A stretch of DNA of 64,000 nt from Cellulomonas cellasea. GTDB lineage: Bacteria; Actinomycetota; Actinomycetes; Actinomycetales; Cellulomonadaceae. Where the stretch lies: positions 1 to 64,000 of the forward strand of contig NZ_BJLR01000007.1 in assembly GCF_006538745.1 (NCBI RefSeq), written 5' to 3'. Below, piece after piece: positions 1 to 9,422 of this stretch. Each line of letters opens with the position of its first letter. Within the stretch, counting starts at the first letter, position 1. Made by a program: the position numbers and the translations under genes. The notes under the pieces were generated by a model. That model was given only the letters and a program-made list of their open reading frames with translations. It had not been told where the DNA came from and searched no databases.

Positions 1-14
1 GGGGGCAGCGCCCG

Positions 15-41
15 CCCCGGCTCGCGACGACCGAGCCGGGG
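15..41 (+). terminator. Hairpin, probable terminator of a gene left of the window
   Basis: Ten-base arms CCCCGGCTCG and CGAGCCGGGG flank a 7-nt loop. No T-tract follows, as is usual for GC-rich actinobacterial terminators. It sits before the first gene of the window, so it probably ends a transcript entering from the left; that gene is not visible. Confidence 0.45.
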
Positions 42-185
42 GCGACGCCGATCACCCCCCGGCCCGGAGTGGCCCACATCACACGCCCGGTCACGACCAA
101 GCCCTGTGCCGGCCGGCCCGCGTCCTGTGGGATGCCTGTGCACGCGGGCGCCGCAGGACCCGCCGGAACCACCTCGGACGGGGCG

Positions 186-1664
186 ATGTCGACGATCGAT
201 GCACGCGAGCTGCTCAGCGGATGGGCGGGCAGTGCCGCGCGGATGGACGAGTTCACGCTCGTCTCCGACCTCCTGGAGGCCGCCGTCGCGCGCGGCCACG
301 GCCGGGGCCTGGAGCTCGAGCGCGCCCGGGCGGCGGTCCTCGCGGAGCGCCCGGCCCTCGCCGCCGGGCTCCTCGCGGACGTCGACCGCTCGGTGCTGAC
401 CGCGCACGCCCACCGGTGGCCCGACGTCGTGGCGATGGCCTCGTGGGCCGCCCAGGGCGACGCCGAGGCGCTCTCGACGCTCATCCGTGCGGGTCAGGGC
501 CTCCAGGGTGGCGCGGCGCTGACCCACGCGTACCTGTTGGCGGCTGCGGCCGAGCAGGCCGGCCAGACCGAGCTCGCCGACGGTGCGTGGCGGGACGTCG
601 CCGCGATGGCGCCACCGACCATGGTCGTCAGCCGGCGCCTGCTCGTGGCGGACGTGCTGCACCGCTCGACGACGGACCCCGACGCGGCGGCGGAGTCGAT
701 CGCCCGCGCGGCGGTGACGCTCAAGGAGATGCTGCCGATCCCCGAGGACGAGGTGCGCCCGACGCTCGACGTCGTCACGCGGCTCGAGGCCCGTGGGGAC
801 CGTGCGGGGGCGTGGCTCGTCCTCGAGATGCTCGCCGCGCTGCGGCCGGCCGCGCACGACGTCGTCGCGCTGCGCGGCGAGCGGGTCACGGGCGGCGGCT
901 GGTGGCGCCGGAATCTCCCCGGCGCCGTCGCGCTGGCGCTCGCCACGGTCGTCACCGCCGTCGTCGCGCTCACGGACCGACCCGCGTGGATCACGGCGCT
1001 CGCGCTGTTCGTCACGATCGCGGTGTGGCGCTGGGTCCATCTGCCGCAGGGCACGGGGCTGTCGAAGGTCGACGCGCAGGTGCTCGCGGCGTCACGCGGG
1101 CTTACGCCGGACGTGCCGCCCGGGTTCTCGGTCGAGACGCGGACGAGGCGCGCGCGCCGGGCCGGCGGGATCACCGCGTTCCTGGGGACGACCGTCGTCA
1201 CGACCGTCCTCGCGAACGGCCCCCTGGCGGAGCTCGATGCGACGCACGAGCCCGCGGTCGACGCGGTCGCGGTCTGGCTGACGGTCGTCTCGGTGCTCGT
1301 CGGGCGTCTCGCCGGGCCGTGGCTCCTGCGGCGCGGGACCGCCCGGGCCGTGCAGCAGCACGTCGACGGCGTGCGCGCGCGGGTCGTCGCCGGCGTGCGG
1401 GGCTGCGCGTGCGTGCGTGCGGTCGGGATGCGCGGGATCGAGACCGACGCCTACGTGGCGGGGCACCTCGTCGACGCGGACCCCGAGCTCGTCGCGCTGG
1501 CGCCGACCCTGCCGTCCGCGACCCTCGCCGTGCACCAGTGCCCGCTGTCGCAGACGCCGTGGCTGTCGGTGCGCTCGCCCGACCGGGAGGCGCTGCTCTT
1601 CCGCGGGACGCTCGCCCGCGTGCCCGACCCGTCGAGCGAGCCAGAGCCCGGCGGCTACCTCTGA
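186..1664 (+). CDS. Membrane protein of unknown function with helical N-terminal domain
   Basis: A 492-residue protein that I cannot assign to a family. The first ~225 residues are Ala/Leu-rich helices with TPR-like spacing and no signal peptide. They are followed by two pairs of hydrophobic segments (about 230-280 and 335-400) separated by a basic loop rich in Arg. The last ~110 residues are soluble and contain a CAC pair in RGCACVRAVG. Start ATG 186 was chosen because GGACGGGG precedes it; an in-frame GTG at 69 would add 39 residues of low-complexity sequence and looks wrong. It stands alone, convergent with the sugar operon, separated by a strong hairpin. A role in scaffolding or sensing at the membrane is only a guess. 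Confidence 0.7.
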   Translation: MSTIDARELLSGWAGSAARMDEFTLVSDLLEAAVARGHGRGLELERARAAVLAERPALAAGLLADVDRSVLTAHAHRWPDVVAMASWAAQGDAEALSTLIRAGQGLQGGAALTHAYLLAAAAEQAGQTELADGAWRDVAAMAPPTMVVSRRLLVADVLHRSTTDPDAAAESIARAAVTLKEMLPIPEDEVRPTLDVVTRLEARGDRAGAWLVLEMLAALRPAAHDVVALRGERVTGGGWWRRNLPGAVALALATVVTAVVALTDRPAWITALALFVTIAVWRWVHLPQGTGLSKVDAQVLAASRGLTPDVPPGFSVETRTRRARRAGGITAFLGTTVVTTVLANGPLAELDATHEPAVDAVAVWLTVVSVLVGRLAGPWLLRRGTARAVQQHVDGVRARVVAGVRGCACVRAVGMRGIETDAYVAGHLVDADPELVALAPTLPSATLAVHQCPLSQTPWLSVRSPDREALLFRGTLARVPDPSSEPEPGGYL

Positions 1665-1703
1665 CCGGGAGCGCCCGGCGGCACGGTGCGCGGCCCGACC
1701 CCC

Positions 1704-1749
1704 GGGCGGTGCGTGACCCGGCGCCCCCGCGCCGTGCCACGCACCGCCC
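1704..1749. terminator. Bidirectional hairpin between convergent genes
   Basis: Perfect 12-base arms GGGCGGTGCGTG and CACGCACCGCCC enclose a 22-nt loop that is itself GC-rich. It lies between the rightward membrane-protein gene and the end of the leftward sugar operon and can serve both. Confidence 0.6.
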
Positions 1750-1834
1750 CGCCGAGCCACGCGCCCACCGCCGAGCCACGCGTCCCCTCACCCGGACCCG
1801 CGCCGCCCCGCCGCCAGCGCGCTGACCACCCCCG

Positions 1835-2839
1835 TCAGCGCGTGCTGAACGCCGCGTCGAACGACGCCGTCGGCGGCGGGAACGCCATCCGCCGCACGAA
1901 CTCGAGCGCCTCGGGGGCCCCGACGAGCCGGTCCATCCCGGCGTCCTCCCACTCGACCGAGATCGGCCCGTCGTACCCGATCGTCGTGAGCATCCGGAAC
2001 GAGTCCTCCCACGGGACGTCCCCGTGCCCGGTCGAGACGAAGTCCCAGCCGCGGCGGGGGTCGGCCCAGGGCAGGTGCGAGCCCATCCGGCCGTTGCGCC
2101 CGTTGCCGACCCGGCGCTTCGCGTCCTTGCAGTCCACGTGGTAGATCCGGTCCTTGAAGTCCCACAGGAAGCCGACGGGGTCGAGGTCCTGCCAGACGAA
2201 GTGGCTCGGGTCCCAGTTGAGCCCGAACGCCTCGCGGTGGCCGATCGCCTCGAGGGTCCGCACGGTCGTCCAGTAGTCGTAGGCGATCTCGCTCGGGTGC
2301 ACCTCGTGCGCGAACCGGACGCCGACCTCGTCGAACACGTCGAGGATCGGGTTCCAGCGGTCCGCGAAGTCCCGGTAGCCGGCGTCGACGAGCTCCGGGG
2401 TGACCGGCGGGAACATCGCGACGTACTTCCAGATCGCCGAGCCGGTGAACCCGACGACCGTCTTCACGCCGAGCCGAGCCGCCGTGCGGGCCGTGAGCTG
2501 CATGACCTCGGCGGCGCGCTGCCGGACGCCTTCGGGGTCGCCGTCGCCCCACACGTCCGGCGGGAGCATGTCGTGGTGGCGCTGGTCGATCGGGTCGTCG
2601 CACACCGCCTGCCCGGTCAGGTGGTTCGAGATGGCGAACACCTTCAGGCCGTACCGCTCGAGCAGGTCGAGCCGGTCCTGGACGTACGCGTCGTCCTCGG
2701 CGCCCCTCCGCACGTCGAGGTGGTCGCCCCAGCAGGCCAGCTCGAGCCCGTCGTAGCCCCACTCGGACGCCAGCCGGGCGACCTCCTCGAGCGGGAGGTC
2801 GGCCCACTGGCCGGTGAACAGCGTGATCGGTCGTGCCAC
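1835..2839 (-). CDS. Sugar phosphate isomerase/epimerase (xylose isomerase-like TIM barrel)
   Basis: A 334-residue member of the AP-endonuclease-2/xylose isomerase-like TIM-barrel superfamily, whose members isomerise or epimerise sugars and inositols using a divalent metal. Visible metal-site segments are [21 protein letters not shown] and HVDCKDAK, with a late GHGDVPW loop. The GTG start at 2839 has GGAGAG six bases upstream and begins one base after the stop of the preceding dehydrogenase; this beats an ATG at 2872 inside that gene. It is the last gene of the sugar operon and is probably coupled to the dehydrogenase, suggesting that both act on the sugar or cyclitol imported by the ABC system. 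The exact substrate cannot be read from the sequence. Confidence 0.85.
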   Translation of the reverse strand: MARPITLFTGQWADLPLEEVARLASEWGYDGLELACWGDHLDVRRGAEDDAYVQDRLDLLERYGLKVFAISNHLTGQAVCDDPIDQRHHDMLPPDVWGDGDPEGVRQRAAEVMQLTARTAARLGVKTVVGFTGSAIWKYVAMFPPVTPELVDAGYRDFADRWNPILDVFDEVGVRFAHEVHPSEIAYDYWTTVRTLEAIGHREAFGLNWDPSHFVWQDLDPVGFLWDFKDRIYHVDCKDAKRRVGNGRNGRMGSHLPWADPRRGWDFVSTGHGDVPWEDSFRMLTTIGYDGPISVEWEDAGMDRLVGAPEALEFVRRMAFPPPTASFDAAFSTR

Positions 2840-2840
2840 G

Positions 2841-4094
2841 TCAGCTCTCCTTCGGTTCGGGGACGGCGGCACCGGGCAGGCCGTCGTCGGACGCGCGCGG
2901 GGGCGGGGTGGGGCCGGGGTCGACGAACGTCCAGCGGCTCTCGTCGGCCGCGGAGCGCTCGACGGCGTCGAGCACGCGCTGCACCTGCAGGCCGTCCGCG
3001 AACGACGGGGTCGGCTGCTCCCCCGCGGCGAGCGCGCCCACGAGGTCGACGACCTGGTGCACGAACCCGTGCTCGTAGCCGAGGCCGTGCCCCGCGGGCC
3101 ACCAGGCGCCGACGTACGGGTGCTCGGGCTCGGTCACGACGATCCGCCGGAAGCCCGCGACGCGCGCCTCGTCGGTCGCGTCGTACAGGTGCAGCACGTT
3201 CATGTCCTCGAAGTCGAACGCGATCGACCCGTGCGAGCCGTTGACCTCGAGCCGGATCGCGTTCTTGCGGCCCCACGCGAACCGGGTCGCCTCGAACGTC
3301 GCGATCCCACCGCCCGAGAGCCGCCCGAAGAACACCGCGGCGTCGTCGACCGTGACCGGCCCGCGCTCGGTGCCCGCCGAGCCGTGCAGCCCGGAGAACC
3401 CCGCGGCGACGGGCCGCTCGTGCACGAACGTCTCGAGCAGCCCGCTCACCCCGGTCAGCACCTGGCCGGTGACGTGCTGCGCGAGGTCGACGACGTGCGC
3501 CCCGATGTCCCCGAGCGCCCCGGACCCGGCGACGGCCTTGTCGAGCCGCCACGACAGCGGCGCCTCGGCGTCGGCGATCCAGTCCTGCAGGTACTGCGCC
3601 CGGACCTGCCGCACCTGCCCGATGCGCCCCTCGGCGACGAGCTGGCGGGCCAGCGCGATCGCGGGGACCCGGCGGTAGGTGAACCCGACCATCGCCCGGA
3701 CTCCCTGCTCCGCCGCGGCCTCGGCGGCGGCCGTCATGGCCTCCGCCTCGGCCACGGTGTTGGCGAGGGGCTTCTCGCACAGCACGTGCTTGCCGGCCTG
3801 CAGCGCCGCGATCGCGATCTCGGCGTGCGTGTCGCCCGGCGTGCAGATGTCGACGAGGTCGACGTCGTCGCGGGCGACCACCGCGCGCCAGTCGGTCTCC
3901 GCCGCACCCCAGCCGAGCCGCACGCGCGCCGCCTCGACCGCGGTGCTGTCCCGCCCCGCGACGACCGTCATCTCCGGGCGCAGCGCGAGGTCGAAGAACC
4001 GGGGTGCCACGCGCCACGCCTGCGAGTGCGCGGCGCCCATGAAGGCGTACCCGATCATCCCGACGCCGAGCCGGCCGTCCTCGTGCTGCGCCAT
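2841..4094 (-). CDS. Gfo/Idh/MocA family NAD(P)-dependent oxidoreductase
   Basis: A 417-residue dehydrogenase. The N-terminus has the Rossmann dinucleotide loop in [16 protein letters not shown]. The family hallmark EKPLAN follows about 95 residues in, and its lysine is the usual active-site residue. The C-terminal half is the alpha/beta substrate domain. Start ATG 4094 is preceded by GGAAGGGGAAGG. Related enzymes oxidise inositols, glucose, galactose derivatives or amino sugars. Its place between the binding-protein gene and the isomerase fits the first catabolic step for the imported sugar. The 41-nt gap after the binding protein and 1-nt gap before the isomerase support one transcript. Confidence 0.9.
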   Translation of the reverse strand: MAQHEDGRLGVGMIGYAFMGAAHSQAWRVAPRFFDLALRPEMTVVAGRDSTAVEAARVRLGWGAAETDWRAVVARDDVDLVDICTPGDTHAEIAIAALQAGKHVLCEKPLANTVAEAEAMTAAAEAAAEQGVRAMVGFTYRRVPAIALARQLVAEGRIGQVRQVRAQYLQDWIADAEAPLSWRLDKAVAGSGALGDIGAHVVDLAQHVTGQVLTGVSGLLETFVHERPVAAGFSGLHGSAGTERGPVTVDDAAVFFGRLSGGGIATFEATRFAWGRKNAIRLEVNGSHGSIAFDFEDMNVLHLYDATDEARVAGFRRIVVTEPEHPYVGAWWPAGHGLGYEHGFVHQVVDLVGALAAGEQPTPSFADGLQVQRVLDAVERSAADESRWTFVDPGPTPPPRASDDGLPGAAVPEPKES

Positions 4095-4135
4095 GCCCTT
4101 CCCCTTCCGGTCGACCCGCTCGTCCGTGCCGCTGC

Positions 4136-5230
4136 TCAGGACTCGAACGCGGTCGGCAGGTACTGGTCGACGTTGTCCTTGGTCACGACGGGCGCGAAGA
4201 GCTGCACGGTGCGGGGGACGGAGATCGAGACGAGGTCGCCCATCGACTTGTTCTGCGAGATGAGCCGGGCGAGCCGGATGCCGTCGGCGGCCTGCGTCGA
4301 GGGGTAGATGACGGTGGCCTTGAGCACGGTGTCGTCCGCCTCGATCGAGCGCATCACGTTCGCGGACCCGGCGCCACCGACCATGACGAACTCGTCGCGC
4401 CCGGCCTCGTCGATCGCCGCCATGACCCCGACACCCTGGTCGTCGTCGTGGTTCCACAGCGCGTCGATCTGCGGCGCGGCCTGCAGCAGGTTCGCGGCGG
4501 CCTGCTGACCGCCCTGCACGGTGAAGTCGGCCGCGACGCGGTTGTCGACGTCGAGCCCGCAGTCGGCCAGCGCGTCCGCGAAGCCCTGGCTGCGGTCCTG
4601 CGTGAGCGGGAGCGAGTCGATCCCGGCGATCTCGGCGACGACCGCGTCCTTGTTGTCGCCGACCTGCTCGCACACGTAGGTCCCCGCGCTGACGCCCATG
4701 CCGTAGTTGTCGCCCAGCACGGTCGTGCGCGCGGCGAACGGGCTCGAGAACTCACGGTCGACGTTGATGACCGTGATGCCGGCCTCCATCGCCTGCGTCG
4801 CGACCTCGGTGAGCGCGGCGCCGTCGAACGGCAAGAGCACGATCGCGTCGACGCCGTCGTTGATGAACGTCTCGACCTGGCTGATCTGGAGGTTCACGTC
4901 GTTCGTGGCCTCGGCGACGATCAGCTCGACGTCGTCGTACTTGTCGGCCTCGTCGATCGCGGCCTGGGTGATGGCGCCCATCCAGCCGTGGTCGGCGGCG
5001 GGGGCCGAGAAGCCGATGCGGACGGTCTCGCCGGACTCGTCGTTCTCGCCGCCGTCGTTCGACGCGGCCTGCGGGGCGTCGTCGTCCTGCGCGGGCTCGT
5101 TGGACGTGCAGCCGGCGAGGAGGCCGGCGGTCGTGAGCAGCGCGCCCGCGGTGAGCAGCAGGCGGCGGCGGCGGGCGGTGCGGGTGGTGCCGGTCCCCGT
5201 GGGGCGGGCGGCGACGGTGCGTGCGGACAT
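4136..5230 (-). CDS. Sugar ABC transporter substrate-binding lipoprotein
   Basis: A 364-residue periplasmic-binding-protein type I (ribose/galactose-like) solute receptor. A basic n-region and hydrophobic stretch end in the lipobox LAGC, so Cys41 would be lipidated after signal peptidase II cleavage, tethering the receptor outside the membrane. An acidic, low-complexity linker (about 45-70) precedes the fold, which begins VRIGFSAPAADHGWM. GGAGGATTCCC precedes the ATG. It follows the permease and ATPase genes in the same operon and would deliver a sugar to them. Ligand identity is not decidable here. Confidence 0.92.
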   Translation of the reverse strand: MSARTVAARPTGTGTTRTARRRRLLLTAGALLTTAGLLAGCTSNEPAQDDDAPQAASNDGGENDESGETVRIGFSAPAADHGWMGAITQAAIDEADKYDDVELIVAEATNDVNLQISQVETFINDGVDAIVLLPFDGAALTEVATQAMEAGITVINVDREFSSPFAARTTVLGDNYGMGVSAGTYVCEQVGDNKDAVVAEIAGIDSLPLTQDRSQGFADALADCGLDVDNRVAADFTVQGGQQAAANLLQAAPQIDALWNHDDDQGVGVMAAIDEAGRDEFVMVGGAGSANVMRSIEADDTVLKATVIYPSTQAADGIRLARLISQNKSMGDLVSISVPRTVQLFAPVVTKDNVDQYLPTAFES

Positions 5231-5318
5231 GGGAATCCTCCTTGACTCCTGCGGTGGCCGTGCGGGGGTGCGGGCGTGATGGGCCCAGGGCGTGGCGGGC
5301 GGGGTGGGTGGGGGTGGC

Positions 5319-6407
5319 TCAGCTGCTGCGCGAGCGGGCCGCGAACCGCTGCTGGAGCAGCACGGCGAGCACGATGATCGCGCCCTTCGCGACCGACTGC
5401 GCCGAGATCGACAGGTTGTTCTGCGTGAAGACGTTCGTGAGCGTCGAGAAGATCAGCACCCCGAACACGGTGCCGACGATCGTGCCGCGCCCGCCCGCGA
5501 GCAGGGTCCCGCCGACGACGACGGCCGCGATGGCGTCGAGCTCGTAGAGCTGGCCGTTCGTCGAGGAGCCCGCGGTCGTCCGGGCGAGCATCATGACCCC
5601 GGCGATCCCGGCGGTCAGGCCCGAGATCGCGTAGAGGTACATCGTGTGGCGGCGGATCCGGATGCCCGCGAGCCGCGCGGCCTCGGGGTTGCCGCCGACG
5701 GCGAGGGTCCGGCGCCCGAACGTCGTCCGGTTGAGCAGCACCCAGCCGGCGACCGCGACGACGACGAAGATCCAGACGATCACCGAGACGCCGAGCGGCT
5801 CGGCGCGGAACACGTCGAGGAACTCGGGCACCCGGACGATCTGCGTCCGCCGGTTCGCGATGACCTCCGCGAGGCCGCGGGCGCCGACCATCATCGCGAG
5901 CGTCGCGATGAACGCCACGACCTGCCCGTAGGCGATGAGGACCCCGTTGACCAGCCCGCAGACCGTGCCGACCGCGAGCGCCGTGAGCACCATGACGATC
6001 CAGTGCGTGTCCTGCGCCATCGTCTGCGTCGCGATGGTCGTCGCCCAGACCGACGCGAGCCCGAGCACCGAGCCGACCGACAGGTCGATCCCGCCGCCCG
6101 TGATGACGAACGTCATGCCGATGCTGAGCACGCCGATCACGGCCGCGAGCCGCAGGATCGTCATGATGTTGTCGAGGCTCGCGAACCGGTCGCCGGCGGT
6201 CGCGACACCGACCGCGCACAGCACCGCGAGGGCGATGACGAGGCCGATGTTGCGGCCCGAGGCGCCGTGCATGAGCCCCCGCGGGCTCCGGCTCGACGGC
6301 GCGGCCGCCGCGCCGGGCGTCGGGCCGGTGCGCTGCAGCGGCGCAGGGTGGTCCGGGTCGGGCGGGACCGAGCCGGCGGTGGCCAGCGGGGGGATCTGCT
6401 CGCTCAC
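5319..6407 (-). CDS. Sugar ABC transporter permease (RbsC-like)
   Basis: A 362-residue polytopic permease of the BPD_transp_2 family (RbsC/AraH/XylH type), with about nine or ten hydrophobic segments after a Pro-rich cytoplasmic N-terminus of ~50 residues. Family landmarks include GGGIDLSVGSVLGLAS in the first third and GGNPEAARLAGI in the cytoplasmic loop that contacts the ATPase. Its GTG start overlaps the ATPase stop by four bases (GTGA) and GAAGGA lies upstream, so the two are translationally coupled. It forms the channel of the importer encoded by this operon. Confidence 0.93.
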   Translation of the reverse strand: MSEQIPPLATAGSVPPDPDHPAPLQRTGPTPGAAAAPSSRSPRGLMHGASGRNIGLVIALAVLCAVGVATAGDRFASLDNIMTILRLAAVIGVLSIGMTFVITGGGIDLSVGSVLGLASVWATTIATQTMAQDTHWIVMVLTALAVGTVCGLVNGVLIAYGQVVAFIATLAMMVGARGLAEVIANRRTQIVRVPEFLDVFRAEPLGVSVIVWIFVVVAVAGWVLLNRTTFGRRTLAVGGNPEAARLAGIRIRRHTMYLYAISGLTAGIAGVMMLARTTAGSSTNGQLYELDAIAAVVVGGTLLAGGRGTIVGTVFGVLIFSTLTNVFTQNNLSISAQSVAKGAIIVLAVLLQQRFAARSRSS

Positions 6408-7993
6408 GCGGCACTTCCTTCCATGACGATGTCGAGCACGCGGTGCTCGTCGATCTGGTCGGCGGGGCCGCTGTGCAGCACCCGGCCCTCGGCCACGACG
6501 AGGACCCGGTGCGCGAGCCCCAGGACCTCCTCGATCTCGCTCGACACGACGACGACGGCGGTCCCGGCGTCGGCGAGCGCCCGTACGAGCGCGTAGATCT
6601 CGGCGCGCGCCCCGACGTCGACGCCGCGCGTGGGCTCGTCGAGCAGCAGGACCGTGCAGCCGTGCACGAGCCAGCGCGCGAGCATGAGCTTCTGCTGGTT
6701 GCCGCCCGAGAGCGTGCGGGTCGTGCGGTCGGGGTCGGCAGGGCGCAGGTCGAGCGCGGCGATCTGCTCGCGGGCGGCGGCGCGCTCGCCGGGCTCGTCG
6801 AGCATCGGACCCCGCGCGAACCGGCCGAACGTCGAGAGCGTGACGTTGCGGTAGAGCGGCTCGTCGAGCAGGAGGCCCTGGCTCTTGCGCTCCTCGGGCG
6901 CGAGCCCGACGCCGGCCCGCACCGCGGCGTCGACGGACCCGGCCCGGAGCGCCTTCCCGGCGACCTCGACGCGTCCGGCGGTGGCCTTGCGGGCGCCGTA
7001 GACGGTCTCGAGGATCTCGGAGCGCCCGGACCCGACGAGCCCCGCGAGCCCGACGACCTCGCCGGCCCGCACGGTGAACGACACGTCGTGGAACACCCCG
7101 CGCAGCGCGAGGCCGTCGACGCTCAGCAGCGTCGGGGCATCGGGGGCGACGGGAGGCCGGGCCGGGAACACCTGCTCGACGGCGCGCCCGGTCATGAGCC
7201 GGATGAGCTCGGCCGTCGGGGTCGACGCCACGGGCAGGTTCGCCGCGACGGTCCGGCCGTCCTTGAGCACGGTGATCCGGTCGCCGATCTGGCGGATCTC
7301 CTCAAGCCGGTGCGAGATGTAGAGGACGGCGACGCCGGCGGCAGTGAGCTCGCGCACGACGCGGAAGAGATTCGCGACCTCCTCGGAGTCGAGCACCGCG
7401 GACGGCTCGTCCATGACGATGAGCCGCGCGTCGTGCGACAGGGCCCGCGCCATGCTGACGACCTGCTTGCCGGCGGCCGAGAGGTGCCCGACCTCGCGGT
7501 GCGGCGGGATGTCGCCGTGGCCGAGGCGCACGAGCAGCTCCCGGGTGCGGGCGTGGGCGCGGCGGCGCTGCGTGAACCCGCCGCTCGTGAGCTCGTGGCC
7601 GAGGAAGACGTTCTCGGCGACCGTGAGCCCGTCGACGACGTCGAGCTCCTGGTACATCGTCGCGACGCCCGCGCGCATCGCGGCGACCGGGGTCGTCACC
7701 GCGAGCGGCTCGCCGCGCCAGGTGAGCGTGCCGCTGTCGGGCTTGTGGGCGCCCGCGAGGACCTTGATGAGCGTCGACTTCCCGGCGCCGTTCTGGCCGA
7801 GGAGGCAGTGCACCTCGCCCGGGAGGATGTCGAGGTCGACGCCGTCGAGCGCCTTGGCGCCGGGAAAGTGCTTGACGATGCCGCGCATCTGCAGCAGCGG
7901 GGCAGCGGCTCCGGGGGCGTCCGCGGAGCCGGCACCGCTCGCGCGGATGTCGCCTGTGCGGGCAGCGCCGGAGCGGGAGTCGTCATCGACCAT
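6404..7993 (-). CDS. Sugar ABC transporter ATP-binding protein, tandem nucleotide-binding domains
   Basis: A 529-residue ATPase of the RbsA/XylG class with two ABC domains in one chain. Domain 1 has Walker A GQNGAGKST (66-74) and Walker B IVMDEPSAVLD. Domain 2 carries the signature LSGGNQQK and Walker B LLLDEPTRGVD. As usual for sugar importers, domain 2 lacks a canonical Walker A. Start ATG 7993 lies 7 nt after a TAGCGT -10 hexamer and has no Shine-Dalgarno sequence, so the operon mRNA is probably leaderless; an in-frame ATG further upstream would lie inside the promoter. It is the first gene of the operon and diverges from the ROK regulator. Confidence 0.93.
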   Translation of the reverse strand: MVDDDSRSGAARTGDIRASGAGSADAPGAAAPLLQMRGIVKHFPGAKALDGVDLDILPGEVHCLLGQNGAGKSTLIKVLAGAHKPDSGTLTWRGEPLAVTTPVAAMRAGVATMYQELDVVDGLTVAENVFLGHELTSGGFTQRRRAHARTRELLVRLGHGDIPPHREVGHLSAAGKQVVSMARALSHDARLIVMDEPSAVLDSEEVANLFRVVRELTAAGVAVLYISHRLEEIRQIGDRITVLKDGRTVAANLPVASTPTAELIRLMTGRAVEQVFPARPPVAPDAPTLLSVDGLALRGVFHDVSFTVRAGEVVGLAGLVGSGRSEILETVYGARKATAGRVEVAGKALRAGSVDAAVRAGVGLAPEERKSQGLLLDEPLYRNVTLSTFGRFARGPMLDEPGERAAAREQIAALDLRPADPDRTTRTLSGGNQQKLMLARWLVHGCTVLLLDEPTRGVDVGARAEIYALVRALADAGTAVVVVSSEIEEVLGLAHRVLVVAEGRVLHSGPADQIDEHRVLDIVMEGSAA

Positions 7994-8000
7994 GCGACGG

Positions 8001-8028
8001 ACGCTAGCCCACTTCTGCCGGATGTCAA
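8001..8028 (-). promoter_or_regulatory. Sigma-A-type promoter of the sugar operon
   Basis: Read leftwards, a perfect -35 TTGACA (8028-8023), a 16-base spacer and -10 TAGCGT (8006-8001). The ATG of the ATPase gene begins 7 nt later, so transcription would start at or next to the start codon. The -35 overlaps one arm of an inverted repeat, which suits repression by the divergent ROK protein. Confidence 0.75.
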
Positions 8029-8074
8029 GCAAAACATGCATGGCTGCCGACGGACTTCTGCAGATGTGCTTGAC
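8011..8074. promoter_or_regulatory. Candidate ROK operator: paired direct and inverted repeats
   Basis: Two perfect 8-base inverted arms GTCAAGCA (8024-8031) and TGCTTGAC (8067-8074) are 35 bases apart. ACTTCTGC occurs twice in direct orientation (8011-8018 and 8054-8061), each followed by a G/GATGT element. One copy covers the spacer and -35 of the sugar operon and the other lies just before the ROK gene. The arrangement suits cooperative binding and looping by a dimeric regulator; binding itself is inferred. Confidence 0.55.
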
Positions 8075-8082
8075 TTGCGCGC

Positions 8083-9255
8083 ATGGCTGCAGGTGAACGA
8101 CGTACCGGGGACCTCAGCGGGGTCGTCCAGCTCCTGCGGGACGGGCAGCCGCGGACCCGCGCCGAGCTCGGCCAGCTCACCGGGCTGGCCCGGTCGACCG
8201 TCTCCGCGCGCGTCGACCAGCTCCTCGCGGCCGGGCTCGTGACCCCCGCGGGCGAGGCCAGCTCGACCGGCGGCCGCCCGCCCGCGACCCTCGCGTTCCA
8301 CCCCGGCGCCCGCATCACGCTCGCGATCGACCTCGGGGCTACCCATGCCCGCGTCGCCGTGACCGACCTCGCGTCGACCGTGCTCGCCGAGCACCTCGAC
8401 ACCATCGCGATCTCGGACGGCCCGGGCCCGGTGCTCGACCACGTCGCGAAGGTCGCCGCGAAGCTCGTCGAGCACACCGGGCGGCACACGTCCGAGCTCG
8501 TCGGGGTCGGCGTCGGGCTGCCCGGACCCGTCGACCACGCGACCGGGCGCCCCACGAACCCGCCGATCATGCCGGGCTGGGACGACGCCGACGTCGCCGG
8601 GCACCTCGGCGCGCTGCTCGGCACCCCGGTCCTCGTCGACAACGACGTCAACGTCATGGCGCTCGGCGAGCACGCCACCGAGTTCGCGGACGTCGACCAC
8701 CTGCTGTTCGTCAAGGTCGCGACCGGCATCGGCGCGGGCGTCATCAGCGACGGCGCGATCCGGCGCGGGGCCCAGGGCGCCGCGGGCGACGTCGGACACA
8801 TCGCGGTCCCCGGCGGGCGCGACGTGCTGTGCCGCTGCGGCAACACCGGGTGCCTCGAGGCCGTCGCCGGCGGCCGGGCCATCGCCGCCGAGCTCGCCGC
8901 CGCGGGCCTGCCCGCGCTCACGAGCGCCGACGTCGTCGCGCTCGTCCGCTCGGGCGACGTGACCGCGCTGCGCACGGTCCGCGACGCCGGCCGGGCCATC
9001 GGCGAGGTGCTCGCGACGTGCGTGAGCATGCTGAACCCGTCGGTCATCGTGCTCGGCGGCAGCGTCGCCGAGGCCGGCGAGCACCTGCTCGCCGGGATCC
9101 GCGAGGTCGTCTACCGCCGCTCCCTGCCGCTCGCGACGCAGCACCTGCGCATCGTGTCGAGCCGCACGAAGGGCCGCGCCGGCGTGCTCGGGGCCAGCAC
9201 GATGGTCGTCGACCACCTGCTCACGAGCGGCGCGCTCGAGGACATGCTCGGCTGA
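8083..9255 (+). CDS. ROK family transcriptional regulator (NagC/XylR type)
   Basis: A 390-residue repressor. The N-terminal winged helix reads RTRAELGQLTGLARSTVSAR. It is followed by the ROK kinase-like fold with phosphate-loop sequence LAIDLGATHARVAV, catalytic-site DNDVN, and the zinc motif CRCGNTGCLE in ROK signature 2. Length is normal for HTH-bearing ROK regulators. These bind a sugar or sugar phosphate in the kinase-like domain and then release DNA. The gene is divergent from the sugar operon, with paired repeats between, so local control of that operon (and itself) is likely. Confidence 0.92.
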   Translation: MAAGERRTGDLSGVVQLLRDGQPRTRAELGQLTGLARSTVSARVDQLLAAGLVTPAGEASSTGGRPPATLAFHPGARITLAIDLGATHARVAVTDLASTVLAEHLDTIAISDGPGPVLDHVAKVAAKLVEHTGRHTSELVGVGVGLPGPVDHATGRPTNPPIMPGWDDADVAGHLGALLGTPVLVDNDVNVMALGEHATEFADVDHLLFVKVATGIGAGVISDGAIRRGAQGAAGDVGHIAVPGGRDVLCRCGNTGCLEAVAGGRAIAAELAAAGLPALTSADVVALVRSGDVTALRTVRDAGRAIGEVLATCVSMLNPSVIVLGGSVAEAGEHLLAGIREVVYRRSLPLATQHLRIVSSRTKGRAGVLGASTMVVDHLLTSGALEDMLG

Positions 9256-9422
9256 CGCCGCCCGGCGCGGTCACGCCGGGTCACCGGCACCCGACCGGCC
9301 CCCGGCGGCGGCGGACCGCGCACGCGCCGACATGCCCCCGGGCGCGCACGCCCGCACAGTGGGAGCACCGCTCCCCCGCCGTCCGGCGCGTGGGCGACCG
9401 CGCACGCCCGGAGGACCCCGCC

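Noticed and set aside
2024-7300. Long open frames on the plus strand opposite the sugar operon (hundreds of codons)
   Set aside because: They mirror real genes on the minus strand; their composition (Arg/Val/His/Asp-rich, no motifs) is the usual antisense artefact in GC-rich DNA.
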